Shown here in pieces: positions 62,895 through 64,000 of a DNA stretch of 64,000 bases. The position numbers were made by a program, and so were the translations under genes. Position 1 is the stretch's first letter. The number at the start of each line of letters is the position of its first letter. Below the pieces are notes generated by a model. The model saw nothing but the letters and a program-made list of their open reading frames with translations. It made no database searches and was not told where the DNA came from. The stretch is from the NCBI RefSeq assembly GCF_001456025.1, contig NZ_LMTZ01000096.1, positions 200,191 through 264,190 of the forward strand. Direction: 5' to 3'. This DNA is from Mastigocoleus testarum BC008 (GTDB lineage: Bacteria > Cyanobacteriota > Cyanobacteriia > Cyanobacteriales > Nostocaceae).

Positions 62895-64000
62895 TTGAGC
62901 AAGCAAAATCAGGGTATCTCTGCCCACGGTGGTCAGTTGGTTAATCGTGTTGCGACACCAGAACAAAAACAAGAGTTTGTTTCTAAAGCTGAATATTTAC
63001 CGCGAGTTCAACTTGACGCGAGAGCGGTTTCCGACCTGGAAATGATTGCGATTGGTGGCTTTAGCCCTTTAACTGGTTTTATGAACCAAGCGGACTACGA
63101 CCGAGTTGTAACTGAAATGCGATTGGCTGATGGTACTGTATGGTCAATTCCTATCACCCTGTCAGTTACGGAAGAAATAGCCGCACAACTCGAAGAAGGT
63201 AGCTACGTTCGCCTTGACGATCCTAGCGGTCGGTATATTGGGGTACTAAAACTAAGTGAAAAGTATCACTACGACAAAAAGCGAGAAGCAATTAATGTTT
63301 ATGGTACCGACGAAGAAAAACATCCTGGTGTAAAGGTAGTTTACAATCAAGGTTCTGTAAATTTGGCAGGTGATGTGTGGCTATTGCAACGCGACCCCCA
63401 TCCCCAGTTTCCTAAGTATCAAATCGATCCTGCCGAATCTCGGAAAATGTTTTTGGAAAAGGGTTGGAAAACCGTTGTTGGTTTCCAAACTCGCAATCCC
63501 ATTCACCGTGCCCATGAGTATATCCAGAAATGCGCTCTAGAAACTGTTGATGGCTTATTTCTACATCCGTTGGTCGGAGCAACCAAATCAGATGATATTC
63601 CGGCTGATGTGCGGATGCGCTGCTACGAAATTTTATTAGAAGGATATTACCCCGCAAATCGAGTAATTTTGGCGATTAATCCTGCTGCAATGCGGTATGC
63701 TGGTCCTAGAGAAGCAATTTTCCACGCCTTAGTTCGGAAGAATTATGGTTGTACCCATTTCATTGTTGGGCGCGATCATGCTGGGGTGGGTGATTATTAC
63801 GGCACTTATGATGCTCAACACATTTTTGATAAATTTTCTCCCGAAGAATTGGGGATCGTGCCAATGAAATTTGAGCATGCCTTCTTCTGCACGCGCACCA
63901 AACAGATGGCAACATCTAAGACCAGTCCTAGTACTCCAGAAGAGCGGATTCACCTCTCTGGAACCAAGGTACGAGAAATGTTGCGTCGCGGAGATTCACC
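62895..64000 (+). CDS. sat: sulfate adenylyltransferase (ATP sulfurylase), 3'-truncated by window end
   Basis: The frame starts with a TTG at 62895, preceded by AAGG seven bases before it, and runs open to the window end: 368 codons of a protein usually about 390 long. It makes adenylyl sulfate from ATP and sulfate in assimilatory sulfur metabolism. Family motifs are GGFSPLTGFM near the N-terminus, VVGFQTRNPIHRAHE (QTRNP and HxxH for ATP binding), VGRDHAGVG and IHLSGTKVREML near the break. The N-terminus reads SKQNQGISAHGGQLVNRVA, as expected. The start codon is unusual, but no in-frame ATG would keep the conserved N-terminus. Confidence 0.93.
   Translation, partial: MSKQNQGISAHGGQLVNRVATPEQKQEFVSKAEYLPRVQLDARAVSDLEMIAIGGFSPLTGFMNQADYDRVVTEMRLADGTVWSIPITLSVTEEIAAQLEEGSYVRLDDPSGRYIGVLKLSEKYHYDKKREAINVYGTDEEKHPGVKVVYNQGSVNLAGDVWLLQRDPHPQFPKYQIDPAESRKMFLEKGWKTVVGFQTRNPIHRAHEYIQKCALETVDGLFLHPLVGATKSDDIPADVRMRCYEILLEGYYPANRVILAINPAAMRYAGPREAIFHALVRKNYGCTHFIVGRDHAGVGDYYGTYDAQHIFDKFSPEELGIVPMKFEHAFFCTRTKQMATSKTSPSTPEERIHLSGTKVREMLRRGDS

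Noticed and set aside
63412..63953. Minus-strand open frames opposite the sat gene
   Set aside because: They are shadows of the ATP sulfurylase gene, whose conserved motifs are clear on the plus strand.

Overview
The window looks like chromosomal DNA from a filamentous, hormogonium-forming cyanobacterium of the Nostocales type. This is inferred from three things: the octamer GCGATCGC (HIP1) recurs throughout, the gene content is cyanobacterial (ndhAIGE, rppAB, a TIGR03643-type protein, many Ser/Thr kinases and response regulators), and there is an hmp-like chemosensory operon. The DNA is AT-rich. Intergenic spacers carry heptameric tandem repeats and GC-rich dispersed palindromes typical of this group. 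The genus cannot be fixed from the sequence alone.

Layout. 1-1.4 kb: an IS4-type transposase gene broken by a small MITE, then a highly structured non-coding stretch that may be an RNA of the omega/HEARO kind. 1.9-13.2 kb: a REC-PAS-GGDEF protein, rubrerythrin, a Ser/Thr kinase, and housekeeping genes (pgeF, birA, a LytM-type M23 peptidase, riboflavin synthase, bifunctional nuclease, an Fe-S aldo/keto reductase). 13.5-25.8 kb, minus strand: a complete chemosensory set in the order PATAN-REC (HmpA), CheY (HmpB), CheW (HmpC), GAF-containing MCP (HmpD), CheA-REC hybrid (HmpE), then an extra paralogous MCP. This set would control type IV pilus motility. 25.8-27.8 kb: a long AT-rich spacer with a gene remnant, a dispersed repeat and tRNA-Leu(UAG).

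27.9-39.4 kb: alr, a secreted hypothetical protein, an HNH nuclease, a DHH phosphoesterase, sixA-like, gltA, the ndhA-I-G-E cluster of the NDH-1 complex, and NAD kinase. 39.7-45.8 kb: an HtrA-type protease, an EamA transporter and an orphan GH65 phosphorylase.

46.0-50.5 kb is the main accessory island. It holds an HTH-NACHT NTPase with in-frame repeat expansions, a small Cys-rich membrane protein and a membrane-anchored Ser/Thr kinase. The last two share a duplicated upstream region of about 95 bp. The arrangement resembles a STAND/bNACHT-type sensing or defence locus.

50.6-57.1 kb, minus strand: a TetR regulator, RND adaptor, DoxX-like membrane protein and RND permease form an efflux module. 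Two matching operator palindromes tie it together, one before tetR and one before the adaptor. 57.3-64 kb: a lipoprotein-like methyltransferase, an APC permease, the RppB/RppA two-component pair with heptamer repeats between the genes, a small membrane protein, and the start of sat (ATP sulfurylase), which runs off the window.
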